Assembly (NCBI GenBank): GCA_030638185.1
Contig: DAOWFD010000401.1
Location: 1 to 11,844 of the forward strand
Reading direction: 5' to 3'
DNA: 11,844 nucleotides
Source of the DNA: Candidatus Aegiribacteria sp.
GTDB lineage: Bacteria > Fermentibacterota > Fermentibacteria > Fermentibacterales > JCC-6
The position numbers and the translations under genes are program-made. The notes below the pieces were generated by a model. The model had not been told where the DNA came from. It did not search any database and saw only the letters and a program-made list of their open reading frames with translations. Position 1 is the first letter of the stretch. Each line of letters opens with the position of its first letter. This document shows, piece by piece, positions 1 to 7,573 of this stretch.

Positions 1-802
1 CCTGTGAAAATAGAATGGCCACATGTGCGGGAACTTCCGCTAATCCAGTATAGCTGCCGTAGCCACCTAGATCACCAAATACTAAATATCTTGCCGCCAG
101 GTAAACCATCGCAACTATTATCAGGGATGCAATGAAATAGAGAGTGTTTCGCTTGCATTTTTTCCGCCCCGGCCAGAGAAAATACATGATCGGCAGAGCG
201 ACGAAATTTGCCATGCCCAGTTCTTTGCTGCTCACTGCCAGTAGAACAAGAATGCCCGGCATTATTGCCTTCCATGTTGCTTCTGGGGTTCTTGAGAGCA
301 TAACAGTTGAATTTAGAGCCAACACTGAAAAGAGACATGCCAGAATATCATGTCGTGCTACGATCATACCTGTAGCAACGACAGTTCCAGGATGCACGGA
401 AAACAGCACGGCCGCAGATACTGCCAGCAACTTTTTGCCGGACAATAACATTATCAGCCTGGCTATGGAAAAAGCACATAACAGATGCATTGCCAGATTA
501 ACCAGCCTGTATGCCAGTGGATTAAGACCGAATAGAGGATACTCCAGCATGAATGTAGCACTGATCAGGGGTCTGAAGAAGCCGATCATCTCCCCCTGAT
601 TGTTGATCCAGCTCCAGCTTTCAATCATGTACTGCCCCGCAGGCATTTCTGCACTTAGAGGATTCAGGAATGTGATGAATTCCTGTGGATCAAAAAATGA
701 ATGCAGCATCGGTGAAAAAACCAGAAACACATAACCGCAAAAGACCAGGGTCAAGATCAGTTTCAGCTGCCACTTCATCTTTCCAGACACGATTACATCC
801 AT
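1..802 (-). CDS. GT-C type membrane glycosyltransferase, TMTC-like (partial)
   Basis: The frame is open from an ATG at 802 to the left edge (267 codons), so only the N-terminal part is present. I read a hydrophobic first segment at about residues 13-32, then a periplasmic loop with acidic residues (FFDPQEF, 36-42) where GT-C enzymes carry their catalytic Asp/Glu. Next come RPLISATF (78-85), PLFGLNPLAYRLVNL (89-103), a VHPG motif (136-139) and an ARHDIL motif (149-154). This order of motifs is typical of TMTC-like O-mannosyltransferase N-termini, which use polyprenyl-phosphate sugars. At least four further membrane segments follow. The gene lies 24 bases after the GT2 gene on the same strand and probably belongs to the same operon. 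A start at Met9 (778) is possible. The acceptor is unknown. Family assignment is by motif reading, not by search. Confidence 0.8.
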   Translation of the reverse strand, partial: MDVIVSGKMKWQLKLILTLVFCGYVFLVFSPMLHSFFDPQEFITFLNPLSAEMPAGQYMIESWSWINNQGEMIGFFRPLISATFMLEYPLFGLNPLAYRLVNLAMHLLCAFSIARLIMLLSGKKLLAVSAAVLFSVHPGTVVATGMIVARHDILACLFSVLALNSTVMLSRTPEATWKAIMPGILVLLAVSSKELGMANFVALPIMYFLWPGRKKCKRNTLYFIASLIIVAMVYLAARYLVFGDLGGYGSYTGLAEVPAHVAILFSQ

Positions 803-826
803 TCTCCGCTTTTTCGATTCGTTCTG

Positions 827-1525
827 CTAAGCCCTGGTCATGGGTATTCCCAGGCGCTTAGCGAAAAGGAAAACCAGATTTCTGAATCCGTCCCGCCAGA
901 GATTGATCTTTGCCTTGCCCATCCTCTCGGAATAGCTGAATGGAATGTCCACCTCCCTGCACTTCATATCTCCTAGAGACCAAACCTCTATCTTCAGCTC
1001 TTCGGAGAAGGCCATTCCGCCGCTGGTGAGCCTGATACGGTCAAGCACTTCTCTGCGGAATACCCACATTCCGGACTGGCTGTCCCTGATATAGTGCCAG
1101 TAGATGAGCATGGTGAAAGCTGACAGTACAAAGTTACCTGTGAAGCGCATTATGTTATTCAGGTTCCTAGCATGATCGTCCGGCTTACGGCTGCAGCTTA
1201 TGAAATCCAGCTGTTCCTTGAGGAGTATTTCTACCAGGGAAGATATGCGATCCACGGGATATGTTCCATCCGCATCGGCGGTGACGATCAGATCCGATTC
1301 GACCGCCCCGAACCCGGCCTGGTAGGCATGTCCGTATCCCTTCAAAGGTTGCTTGACGACCCTGCATCCGAAATCCGCAGCAACCCTGGAGGTACCGTCA
1401 GTTGAGCAGTTATCCACTACAATTACCTGATCCACTTCCACAGGGACTTGCCTGAGTACGTGTGGAAGGCCGGCCTCTTCATTATGGGCTGGAATGACAA
1501 GAGTAATGGATTTTCCGCGTATCAT
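827..1525 (-). CDS. GT2 family glycosyltransferase, polyprenyl-phosphate sugar synthase-like
   Basis: This is a 232-residue GT-A enzyme of the dolichyl-phosphate mannose synthase type. It starts with the nucleotide-binding strand LVIPAHNEE (9-17), followed by VVDNCSTDGT (36-45). The metal-binding DXD appears as ADADGTYP (83-90). An acceptor-side motif RDSQSGMWVFRR (147-158) and FSEELKIEV (173-181) follow. There is no long C-terminal membrane domain. The frame is open back to an ATG at 1561, but the ATG at 1525 forms an ATGA overlap with the stop of the upstream radical SAM gene, as at the next junction upstream, and puts the first beta strand at the usual distance from the N-terminus. I therefore prefer 1525. 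The likely role is to load a sugar onto a polyprenyl phosphate for the two GT-C enzymes in the operon. The sugar cannot be read from sequence. Confidence 0.88.
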   Translation of the reverse strand: MIRGKSITLVIPAHNEEAGLPHVLRQVPVEVDQVIVVDNCSTDGTSRVAADFGCRVVKQPLKGYGHAYQAGFGAVESDLIVTADADGTYPVDRISSLVEILLKEQLDFISCSRKPDDHARNLNNIMRFTGNFVLSAFTMLIYWHYIRDSQSGMWVFRREVLDRIRLTSGGMAFSEELKIEVWSLGDMKCREVDIPFSYSERMGKAKINLWRDGFRNLVFLFAKRLGIPMTRA

Positions 1526-2928
1526 ACCGGAGTTTCTATCCCGGGTTTTACGCGCCGCCATGAACTGCCTGTATGAAGATAATTCCCGAATCGACGCAGA
1601 TGGTACCGGAGTGTTACCGGGTTCAATATCTGTCTCAAGAGACGGAACATGGGGCCGGGTCTGAGATAGAAGCGGAGAAAGGCATTTCTCTGAAGACGGA
1701 TAAGGGTTTCCCTCGATACCCCGTCAGGCGGAGCTGGACACCTGGTATTATCAAAAATCTTCCATATACCTTCAGAGTCGGGATGATCCCTGAACCAGCG
1801 GTCTCCCGCTTCCGATCCAGGTATTGGCAGGAAAGACGCGAAGTGCGCCCACGCAAGGTCGCTGGACAGTGAGAAACCGATTGTCTTCTTCATGTCGTCC
1901 TCCGTTTCGCCGGGTAGCCCCAGGATGAAATACCCTGCAGTGCTCAGCCCAACCCGGTTTATCAACGATATCTTTTCCCTTATCCCGCTGGTGGAAAGGT
2001 TCTTTTTTATGGATCGGAGAATCCTGTCACTTCCCGATTCGATTCCGCAGTGAATCACGTACCACCCGGCCTTTTTCATGAGTTTCAGAATATGCTCGTC
2101 CAGTGAGTCGAGCCTCACGCCGTTGGGAGTAGAGTAGAAAACCGGGTACTGCCGCCGGATCGCCTCCTCACAGAACCGGGCGGTGTAATCAGCGTCGAAC
2201 GTGAAATTGTCATCCTCGATGTGAATTTCCTTCACGCCGAAACTGTTCACCAGAAGATCGATCTCGTCCCATATCATCGCGAGTGGTCTGTGTCGGATCC
2301 GCCTCCCGGTTATGCGGAAACCAGCGCAGAAGGTACACTTGTATGGGCAGCCTCTGGTGGTGATGATGGGAGCGAAGGGCATTTTCCTGCAAAGTACTCC
2401 GTTCGGAAGGCCGGTATAGTTTGCAGGTGGAGCCAGGTGCCAGGCTGGGATGGGGAGTATCGATAGATCTTCCACATGTCGAGGAGAGGTATCCCATGGA
2501 TCGATACGCCTGATTACTCCCGGTATTCTTGCAGAAGGGTCTGCAAGGTATTCGACAATGGATTCCTCGGCCTCTCCCAGGAATATGGTGTCTACCTGCG
2601 GAAGATCATCCAGGGTTTTCACCCCTCTGCAGGATGCATGAGGTCCCCCGAGCAGCAGTGGGGTGTTCCCAAGAGATTCTTTCAGAAGGGGAAGTTCAGT
2701 GGTCAGAACTGTAACGTCGCTGGAAAAGGCAGATACCAGAAGCATATCGGGTGAAAAACCGCGCACATGCCTTGCCAGGGCATCCCCCCTGAGTCCGGAA
2801 AGGGCCGAATCGATCAGGATTACCTCGTGCCCGAGATTTTCCAGAACAGCTCCTATGCTCAGGAGACCCACTGGTGGAACGGTATTTGTGGATCCTGGTC
2901 TGGGCGGATAGAGCATTAGAAATCTCAT
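1522..2928 (-). CDS. B12-binding domain radical SAM protein
   Basis: The 468-residue product has a cobalamin-binding-type Rossmann domain at about 1-130, with LYPPRPG at 6-12, VGLLSIGAVLENLGHEV at 20-36, LLGGPHAS at 92-99 and FLGEAEES at 116-123. A radical SAM core follows, with the cluster motif CPYKCTFC (Cys194, Cys198, Cys201). GIESGS and FILGLPGETEDD lie further along. This is the architecture of the large class B radical SAM group (BchE and methyltransferase relatives). Members do methylation, ring formation or other radical chemistry on tetrapyrroles, lipids, phosphonates or natural products. The specific reaction cannot be read from sequence. It shares a 4-base overlap (ATGA, 2925-2928) with the upstream GT-C gene and another with the downstream GT2 gene at 1522-1525, so translation is probably coupled. 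No Shine-Dalgarno sequence is clear before this start. The context points to a membrane lipid or glycan substrate. Confidence 0.92.
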   Translation of the reverse strand: MRFLMLYPPRPGSTNTVPPVGLLSIGAVLENLGHEVILIDSALSGLRGDALARHVRGFSPDMLLVSAFSSDVTVLTTELPLLKESLGNTPLLLGGPHASCRGVKTLDDLPQVDTIFLGEAEESIVEYLADPSARIPGVIRRIDPWDTSPRHVEDLSILPIPAWHLAPPANYTGLPNGVLCRKMPFAPIITTRGCPYKCTFCAGFRITGRRIRHRPLAMIWDEIDLLVNSFGVKEIHIEDDNFTFDADYTARFCEEAIRRQYPVFYSTPNGVRLDSLDEHILKLMKKAGWYVIHCGIESGSDRILRSIKKNLSTSGIREKISLINRVGLSTAGYFILGLPGETEDDMKKTIGFSLSSDLAWAHFASFLPIPGSEAGDRWFRDHPDSEGIWKIFDNTRCPAPPDGVSRETLIRLQRNAFLRFYLRPGPMFRLLRQILNPVTLRYHLRRFGNYLHTGSSWRRVKPGIETPV

Positions 2929-4505
2929 CTTGGTACAGGTTCGATTCCAAGGGATAACACCGTCAGGCCCTGCTCACGCCATACGAACGCTGTGTCGCCG
3001 GTTAGACTGTATCCCGGGGGAATATGGTTGGAAACTCTTTCGGGAGTGGATTCACAGGTGGAAGTCACCAGGTATCCCGGAAGCTCCGGGTTAAAGGTGA
3101 CAGGTTCGTCAACGTACCCCAGAGCCGGTTCTGAAAGAATCATCGGATTCGGCGTAAGAGGGTTATCCGAGATGGATATCGCTTCCCTGTATCTCACCGC
3201 CTCAACCAGACCCATTGGAGAGGAATCAGGCTGCCAGATGTACTTCACGGTACCCGCGGAATAAAATGTCAGCAAGCAGAACATCAACCATAAAGGTACT
3301 GCAATACGCCGCCCTGCACTGAAAATCCTTGCAGCAAGTAAAGCAATAAATGGTACGTATGCTCCGAAAACATACCTGAAAAGGTTCAGCGCGGGGTCAG
3401 CCGCCTTTGCCACAATCAACACATGAAAAGCAATCAGCATACCTACGAAGGACAACCCGGCGACGGTTATCATCGAGGGCAGCTTTCCTCGCCTGAGAAT
3501 GGACCATCCGTACAGAATCACGACAGCACCGAGATATGCAATCCGTGTAGGAGGATAGAAAATGGCGGGCAGAAGAAGTACTAAAATACCTTCAAATCCC
3601 AGTCTGTTGTTCTTCTCTGAGAAAATCAGTGCCAGACAGGCAGAAACGGGAATCCATCGGAAGCCTTCCCCAAGGAAGTGTCCGGCAAAGAACCTTATCC
3701 TGTTGATCAGCCAGCTTTTTTCCAGCATAGGAGACGCTTCTCCCAGGTAGGTTGCGAAGAAGAAATAGCCGTTCACTTTGAGGTTCAGGAACCCTGTCAC
3801 GATGATTACCAGCATCGGAGACGAGTAGAGCAGGACGCTCTTCAATCGGAGTTTCCTGTACTCGATCAGTTCTGCCAGGATATAACTTGCTCCCAGGAAT
3901 ATCCCCTGCTCCCGAAAGACCGTTGCAGCAACGCATAGCAGTGCTGCTTTGAATCTGTCCCTTCGCGAGAAGAAATACAAAGACCATGCAACGGCAGCAA
4001 GATGGGCGCTATCGGGTAGTGGTCGGAAAGCCTGTGCCAGGAAGAGGGGGCTGGCTAAAAGAGCCAGTGCCGCCAATGGACCAGTTATCCTGTCTCGTGA
4101 AATATTCTCTGCGAATTTCCACATACCAGCCAGGGCAAAACCCGCAGCAATCGTTGGAAGCAATTTTGCGGTAATGAGAGTGTTACCTAATAATCTCATG
4201 AGAACAGCCCAGAGCCAGAAGAAGAAAGCTGGATGCCCCATCGCTTGTTCACCCCTGCCCTCTCCAGCCGGCACGGGCTGCAGGCCGTTGCAGGCCATCC
4301 AGTACGCTGAAGAATAGCCATAGCCGATGGCATCTCCGAACACGGGAACCTGCCCGAACCATGTGGCAAGCAGGAACCCAGTGACCAAAAGGCATATTAC
4401 AACTACGATTATGGTATCAAGACTGCGAACAGACTCGAATATCCTGCTCGAAAGCATCTGCAACTTCATGCTGTATCTGCCCTCACCTGCAACAATGATG
4501 TCCAA
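2925..4505 (-). CDS. GT-C / GT39-like polytopic glycosyltransferase
   Basis: The product has up to 526 residues and about 10-12 hydrophobic segments. The first is at about residues 31-49. A loop after it carries an acidic residue (FGDAIGY, Asp58), and GHP (90-92) opens the next segment. This Asp and HP arrangement is typical of ArnT/PMT-like GT-C enzymes, which transfer sugar from a polyprenyl-phosphate donor on the periplasmic side. The last ~100 residues are soluble. This is the first gene of the minus-strand operon and overlaps the radical SAM gene by 4 bases. The start is uncertain. The longest reading begins with TTG at 4505, while an in-frame ATG lies at 4469, 10 bases after GAGGG. I keep 4505 because its leader (x-D-I-I-V-A-G) resembles that of the second GT-C gene (M-D-V-I-V-S-G), but 4469 is equally defensible. 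No convincing promoter was found upstream. Confidence 0.82.
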   Translation of the reverse strand: MDIIVAGEGRYSMKLQMLSSRIFESVRSLDTIIVVVICLLVTGFLLATWFGQVPVFGDAIGYGYSSAYWMACNGLQPVPAGEGRGEQAMGHPAFFFWLWAVLMRLLGNTLITAKLLPTIAAGFALAGMWKFAENISRDRITGPLAALALLASPLFLAQAFRPLPDSAHLAAVAWSLYFFSRRDRFKAALLCVAATVFREQGIFLGASYILAELIEYRKLRLKSVLLYSSPMLVIIVTGFLNLKVNGYFFFATYLGEASPMLEKSWLINRIRFFAGHFLGEGFRWIPVSACLALIFSEKNNRLGFEGILVLLLPAIFYPPTRIAYLGAVVILYGWSILRRGKLPSMITVAGLSFVGMLIAFHVLIVAKAADPALNLFRYVFGAYVPFIALLAARIFSAGRRIAVPLWLMFCLLTFYSAGTVKYIWQPDSSPMGLVEAVRYREAISISDNPLTPNPMILSEPALGYVDEPVTFNPELPGYLVTSTCESTPERVSNHIPPGYSLTGDTAFVWREQGLTVLSLGIEPVPR

Positions 4506-4613
4506 TAACCCGCAAATCCTACCAGCCTTCTACTTCAGCGACGAATACAGCTGCGTCTACTTCGTTAAACTCACACATCCGTCCTCGACGTACTTGCCGG
4601 GTTCTCCCGGGAA

Positions 4614-4715
4614 CCAGCTTGTTACAATCCTTACGCTTACAGGACAAATGTCCTGATTCTGTACTCGCAAACCTTCAAGTCCACAACTGGCTAGACGTTT
4701 CGAAACGAACGCTGG
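4614..4715. repeat. Duplicated hairpin element, copy 1
   Basis: This copy begins with CCAGC and ends with GCTGG (4711-4715). A 6-base-pair hairpin with an AAAT loop sits at 4640-4655 (CAGGAC-AAAT-GTCCTG), and a perfect palindrome GTTTCGAAAC at 4697-4706. It aligns to copy 2 with about 80% identity by hand (19 mismatches and one gap over 103 columns). Similarity continues weakly to about 4733. It could be a structured RNA, a small non-autonomous repeat of the MITE/REP kind, or a decayed ORF. The strand cannot be decided. Confidence 0.7.
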
Positions 4716-4906
4716 TAAAATATGCGGGTTAAGGCTTGAAAAGTATCCTGTCTTCTTTATTTCAGTTTGCGAATACCTGTTTAATATAGAACTGAGAATA
4801 CTACAGTTAATAGGTCTCAGTCAATTCTATGAACAGATACCGGAAACTTTCTCCCCTCATTTTACGCACAGCAGGCAGCCCGGTGGGTATTCATTTGGGA
4901 GGGTCT

Positions 4907-5009
4907 CCAGCTTGTTACAACTCTTACGGTTCCCGGATAAATGTCCGGGAACTGTATTCGCAAGCCTACAAGTCCACAACTACCTGCAACGTTTCGAAAC
5001 AAAAGCTGG
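4907..5009. repeat. Duplicated hairpin element, copy 2
   Basis: This is the better-preserved copy. The ends CCAGCTT (4907-4913) and AAGCTGG (5003-5009) are inverted repeats. The central hairpin is long: 4928-4938 pairs with 4943-4953 (11 pairs including two G-T) around an AAAT loop. The palindrome GTTTCGAAAC recurs at 4991-5000. Compared with copy 1, the pair A4641-T4654 is C4934-G4947 here, a compensatory change. The copy ends about 30 bases before the candidate serpin promoter, so it might affect serpin expression, but that is inference. Confidence 0.7.
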
Positions 5010-5040
5010 AAGAATACGTTTGTTGTTAAAACTCCAGGAC

Positions 5041-5069
5041 GTGACATAGACCACTCACGGGAATATTCT
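5041..5069 (+). promoter_or_regulatory. Candidate promoter for the serpin gene
   Basis: GTGACA at 5041-5046, a 17-base spacer and TATTCT at 5064-5069 resemble a sigma-70 type promoter (5/6 and 4/6 matches). Transcription would start near 5076, leaving a leader of about 40 bases before the strong ribosome-binding site AGGGGGAAG and the ATG at 5117. Confidence 0.4.
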
Positions 5070-5116
5070 ATACGTAATATTGTATCATCGGAAACGTAAT
5101 CAGATAGGGGGAAGCA

Positions 5117-6376
5117 ATGAAAGTATTAACGAATCTATCAGCAACTACAGCCATCCTTCTTACAATAGTCTCAGGTTGCTCGGCAGAAGAAAACTTGTCG
5201 GTGCCTGATTCCAGGCCAGTTACGGATACCCAGGCGGTTCAGGAGCTGGTCCTGGGTAATAATGAGTTCGCGTTGGATCTCTATGAAAAAGTGTGCGGTA
5301 TACAGGAATCAGACAACATCTTCTTCTCTCCTTACAGTATCTCATCAGCGCTTGGAATGACCTACGCGGGTGCCAGGGGACAGACATCTGTCGAAATGGC
5401 AGAAGTTCTTCATTTTACGCTCCCGGTTGAATCAACCAACAGGGCTTTCCATTCATTGACTGAAACTCTCAGTTCGGGCGATCTTTCCGGAGCGGATTCC
5501 GGAGACCCCTTCACTCTTTCAATATCAAACGGCCTCTGGGTTCAGGATGGTTTCAGCCTGCTGGATGAATACGTTGCAGAAGTAACCAGATATTACAGCG
5601 CCGCAGTTAGAAACCTTGATTTTATCAATGATTCCGAGGGCTCGCGGGAGACCATCAACGAATGGGTTGCCGAGAGTACCTTGAACAGAATACTGGATCT
5701 GATTCCCCCGGGTGTGCTGAAGGAAGATACAAGAGTCGTGCTGACGAACGCGGTTTACTTTAAGGCTTCCTGGAGAAAACCATTCGATGAACATTTTACA
5801 AAGGATGCGCCGTTCTCCCTGGTCGACGGCTCTACAATCGATGTTCCGATGATGAGCCAGACGGATTTTTTCAGTTACGTTGCCACTGAAGGATGCAAAG
5901 CCGTTGAGCTTGAGTATGCCGCAGGCAATGCGAGCATGCTCATACTCCTTCCCGATGGAGACATAGGGCAATTCCAGCAGGAGTTCGACGCTGTCAAGCT
6001 TGAGACGATCAGAAGAAGACTTTCCTTCTGCAACGTATATCTATCCATGCCAAGGTTCGAATTTTCTCGAAGCATGCAGTTGAGTCAGATGCTCAGAACA
6101 CTAGGAATGGAATCCGCCTTCGGAGGCGGTGCCGATTTCAGCGGGTTTACAGGAAGTCCTGACCTTTTCATCTCGGAGGTTCTGCACAAAGCCTTCGTAA
6201 AGGTTGACGAAACCGGCACAGAAGCAGCGGCAGCTACTGCAGTTGTCATGGGAATTACCGCAATGCCACCGCAGCCTGTTCAAATGAACATCGACAGGCC
6301 GTTCATGTTCTTCATACTGGACAGGGAATCCGGCTCAATAGTGTTTATGGGAAGGGTAATGGATCCTTCAGCCTGA
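5117..6376 (+). CDS. Serpin family protease inhibitor, predicted lipoprotein
   Basis: This is a full-length serpin (419 residues). The N-terminus has a hydrophobic segment and a lipobox IVSGC with Cys21 as the lipidated residue, so the protein is probably anchored to the envelope. Serpin-typical segments are visible: NIFFSPYSISSALGMTYAGA, TNAVYFKASW, and VLHKAFVKVDETGTEAAAAT. The reactive-centre hinge (G367, T368, E369, four Ala, T374) fits an inhibitory serpin. Counting as in alpha-1-antitrypsin, the scissile bond falls at Thr381-Ala382 (P1-P1'), followed by Met-Pro-Pro. Small residues at P1 would favour elastase- or subtilisin-like targets, but this is inference. The C-terminal DRPFMFFILD and GSIVFMGRVMDPSA match the final serpin strands. 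The gene appears monocistronic with a good ribosome-binding site (AGGGGGAAG). A likely role is protection from host, predator or own proteases. Confidence 0.95.
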   Translation: MKVLTNLSATTAILLTIVSGCSAEENLSVPDSRPVTDTQAVQELVLGNNEFALDLYEKVCGIQESDNIFFSPYSISSALGMTYAGARGQTSVEMAEVLHFTLPVESTNRAFHSLTETLSSGDLSGADSGDPFTLSISNGLWVQDGFSLLDEYVAEVTRYYSAAVRNLDFINDSEGSRETINEWVAESTLNRILDLIPPGVLKEDTRVVLTNAVYFKASWRKPFDEHFTKDAPFSLVDGSTIDVPMMSQTDFFSYVATEGCKAVELEYAAGNASMLILLPDGDIGQFQQEFDAVKLETIRRRLSFCNVYLSMPRFEFSRSMQLSQMLRTLGMESAFGGGADFSGFTGSPDLFISEVLHKAFVKVDETGTEAAAATAVVMGITAMPPQPVQMNIDRPFMFFILDRESGSIVFMGRVMDPSA

Positions 6377-6589
6377 GTAAGACCTCCCGCTGAGCCCGGT
6401 TCAGAATTCTCCTACCTGTATGTGCCCTCGTACGGTACATGGGGGTCGGGATGCTGGTGGCTGAGCATGTATTTCAAATTGGATCTCATTTCTCCATCGC
6501 CTTAATGTGTTCTGGCTTATTTACCTCGAAACGGCACGCCGGTTCCACAGAAGTTACTGCGAAAGGTGTATAAATGAGAACAGGTCCGT

Positions 6590-7369
6590 TCAGATATCCT
6601 CAAGATACAGAACAACCGGAGTGTGATCCGAAGGTCGTTCCCATTTTCTGGGCTCCACCTGGATTTCACACGAAACAGCTTTTTCAGCGGCAGCGGCGTT
6701 GAGAAGTATCAGATCAAGCCTCATCCCCATGTTTCTTCTGAAAGCGGCAGCCCGGTAGTCCCACCAGCTGAACGCCTTCCCCTCGGGATTGAATTTCCTG
6801 TAGATATCCGTCATTCCTGAGGAGATGATCTCTCTGAATTTGCTTCTTTCCTCGGGATGGAAACAGATCTTTCCCTCAAGGTACTCGGGGTCATATACGT
6901 CATCAGCTTTCGGCGCAACATTGAAATCTCCCATTACAATCAGGGATCCGCTGCTGGAGAGCTTCTGGATATAATCATTCAGCTCATCCAGGAAACTCAG
7001 CTTGTCCCTGAACCTGTCAAGCATGACATCTCCTCCGTTGGGTACGTAGACATTCATAACTGTAAGACCTGGAAATCTGACAGTGATGACTCTCTTCTGG
7101 TGGTTCAGAAAACCGCCGGGGATATCCCGGATAACTTCGGCAGGTTCCTCCCTGGAAAGTACAGCAACTCCGTTCCATGTCTTCTGCCCGTTAAGCGAAA
7201 TGTAGTAACCCTCTTCAACGAAAGGATCTGAAGGGAAAAGCTCATTCTCAACCTTTATCTCCTGCAAGCACAGGACATCCGGGGATTCCTCCCTGAGCCA
7301 GCGTAAAACGGATTCCTGCCGTGCCCTTATCGAATTCACGTTCCATGTTGCAAGCTTCAACAAGGCCAT
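6590..7369 (-). CDS. xth: Exodeoxyribonuclease III / AP endonuclease
   Basis: The product is a Mg-dependent exonuclease and abasic-site endonuclease of base-excision repair (exonuclease III / APE1 fold). In the 259-residue version the catalytic set is complete: WN (Asn10), LQE (Glu37), NVYVPNGG (Tyr108), GDFN (Asp148, Asn150), RLDLIL (Asp219) and SDHTPVV (Asp248, His249). The open frame extends back to a TTG at 7438, but that lies only about 10 bases after the predicted transcription start. Family members usually begin just before KLATWN. The ATG at 7369 is used here, although TTG codons at 7363 and 7360 have better spacing (6-9 bases) from AGAAGGG and may be the real start. The gene stands alone and is convergent with the serpin gene. 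Confidence 0.96.
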   Translation of the reverse strand: MALLKLATWNVNSIRARQESVLRWLREESPDVLCLQEIKVENELFPSDPFVEEGYYISLNGQKTWNGVAVLSREEPAEVIRDIPGGFLNHQKRVITVRFPGLTVMNVYVPNGGDVMLDRFRDKLSFLDELNDYIQKLSSSGSLIVMGDFNVAPKADDVYDPEYLEGKICFHPEERSKFREIISSGMTDIYRKFNPEGKAFSWWDYRAAAFRRNMGMRLDLILLNAAAAEKAVSCEIQVEPRKWERPSDHTPVVLYLEDI

Positions 7370-7456
7370 CCCTTCTGGGCCGATCTCTTGGGGCCGCGCC
7401 ATTCGGAGCCGGACGTCAATTTCGACACTTATAAACAATTCTACACTACAAAAACC

Positions 7457-7485
7457 ACAATAGAAATATATTTGATGGTTGTCAA
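7457..7485 (-). promoter_or_regulatory. Promoter of exonuclease III gene
   Basis: On the minus strand, TTGACA (7485-7480), a 17-base spacer and TATTGT (7462-7457) form a good sigma-70-like promoter. Transcription would start near 7450, which argues against the long TTG start at 7438 and leaves a leader of about 80 bases. Confidence 0.6.
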
Positions 7486-7573
7486 CGAACTGAAAAGCAC
7501 ATATCTATTCGATACTGTATCTGGAAACAGAAATGGATCCGGCCTATCCGGGTATTAACCTCAGGAGGGTGAT

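Larger units (their letters stand above)
4506..5116. other. Divergent intergenic region with duplicated element
   Basis: These 611 bases lie between the minus-strand operon and the plus-strand serpin gene. They hold two copies of an about 102-base element (listed separately), a short inverted repeat GGTTC/GAACC at 4600-4615 touching the first copy, a 7-base inverted repeat ACTGAGA/TCTCAGT with a 17-base loop at 4791-4821, and the candidate serpin promoter. Short open frames exist on both strands (for example 4829-5029 plus and 4862-5047 minus), but none has a good ribosome-binding site or coding-like substitution pattern. I see no complete gene here. Confidence 0.6.

Noticed and set aside
72..599. 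Open frames at 72-338 (minus) and 144-599 (plus) as genes
   Set aside because: They are out-of-frame shadows of the partial TMTC-like glycosyltransferase that runs without a stop from 802 to the left edge.
1526..1561. ATG at 1561 as the start of the GT2 gene
   Set aside because: It would overlap the radical SAM gene by 40 bases and add a basic leader not usual in the family. The ATG at 1525 gives the same 4-base ATGA overlap as the neighbouring junction.
4600..4615. Inverted repeat GGTTC/GAACC around CCCGG next to repeat copy 1 as a terminator
   Set aside because: The stem is only 5 base pairs, no T run follows on either strand, and no gene ends nearby.
4829..5047. Short open frames on both strands over copy 2 of the repeat (plus 4829-5029, minus 4862-5047)
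   Set aside because: No good ribosome-binding site, overlap with the repeat element, and differences between the two copies are not concentrated at third codon positions in these frames. Copy 1 breaks the plus frame with a stop and a one-base indel.
6377..6589. Terminator or gene between the convergent serpin and exonuclease III genes
   Set aside because: The best hairpin (ATGTGCC/GGTACAT near 6419-6441) has a wobble or mismatch and no T tract. No open frame with a start signal is present.
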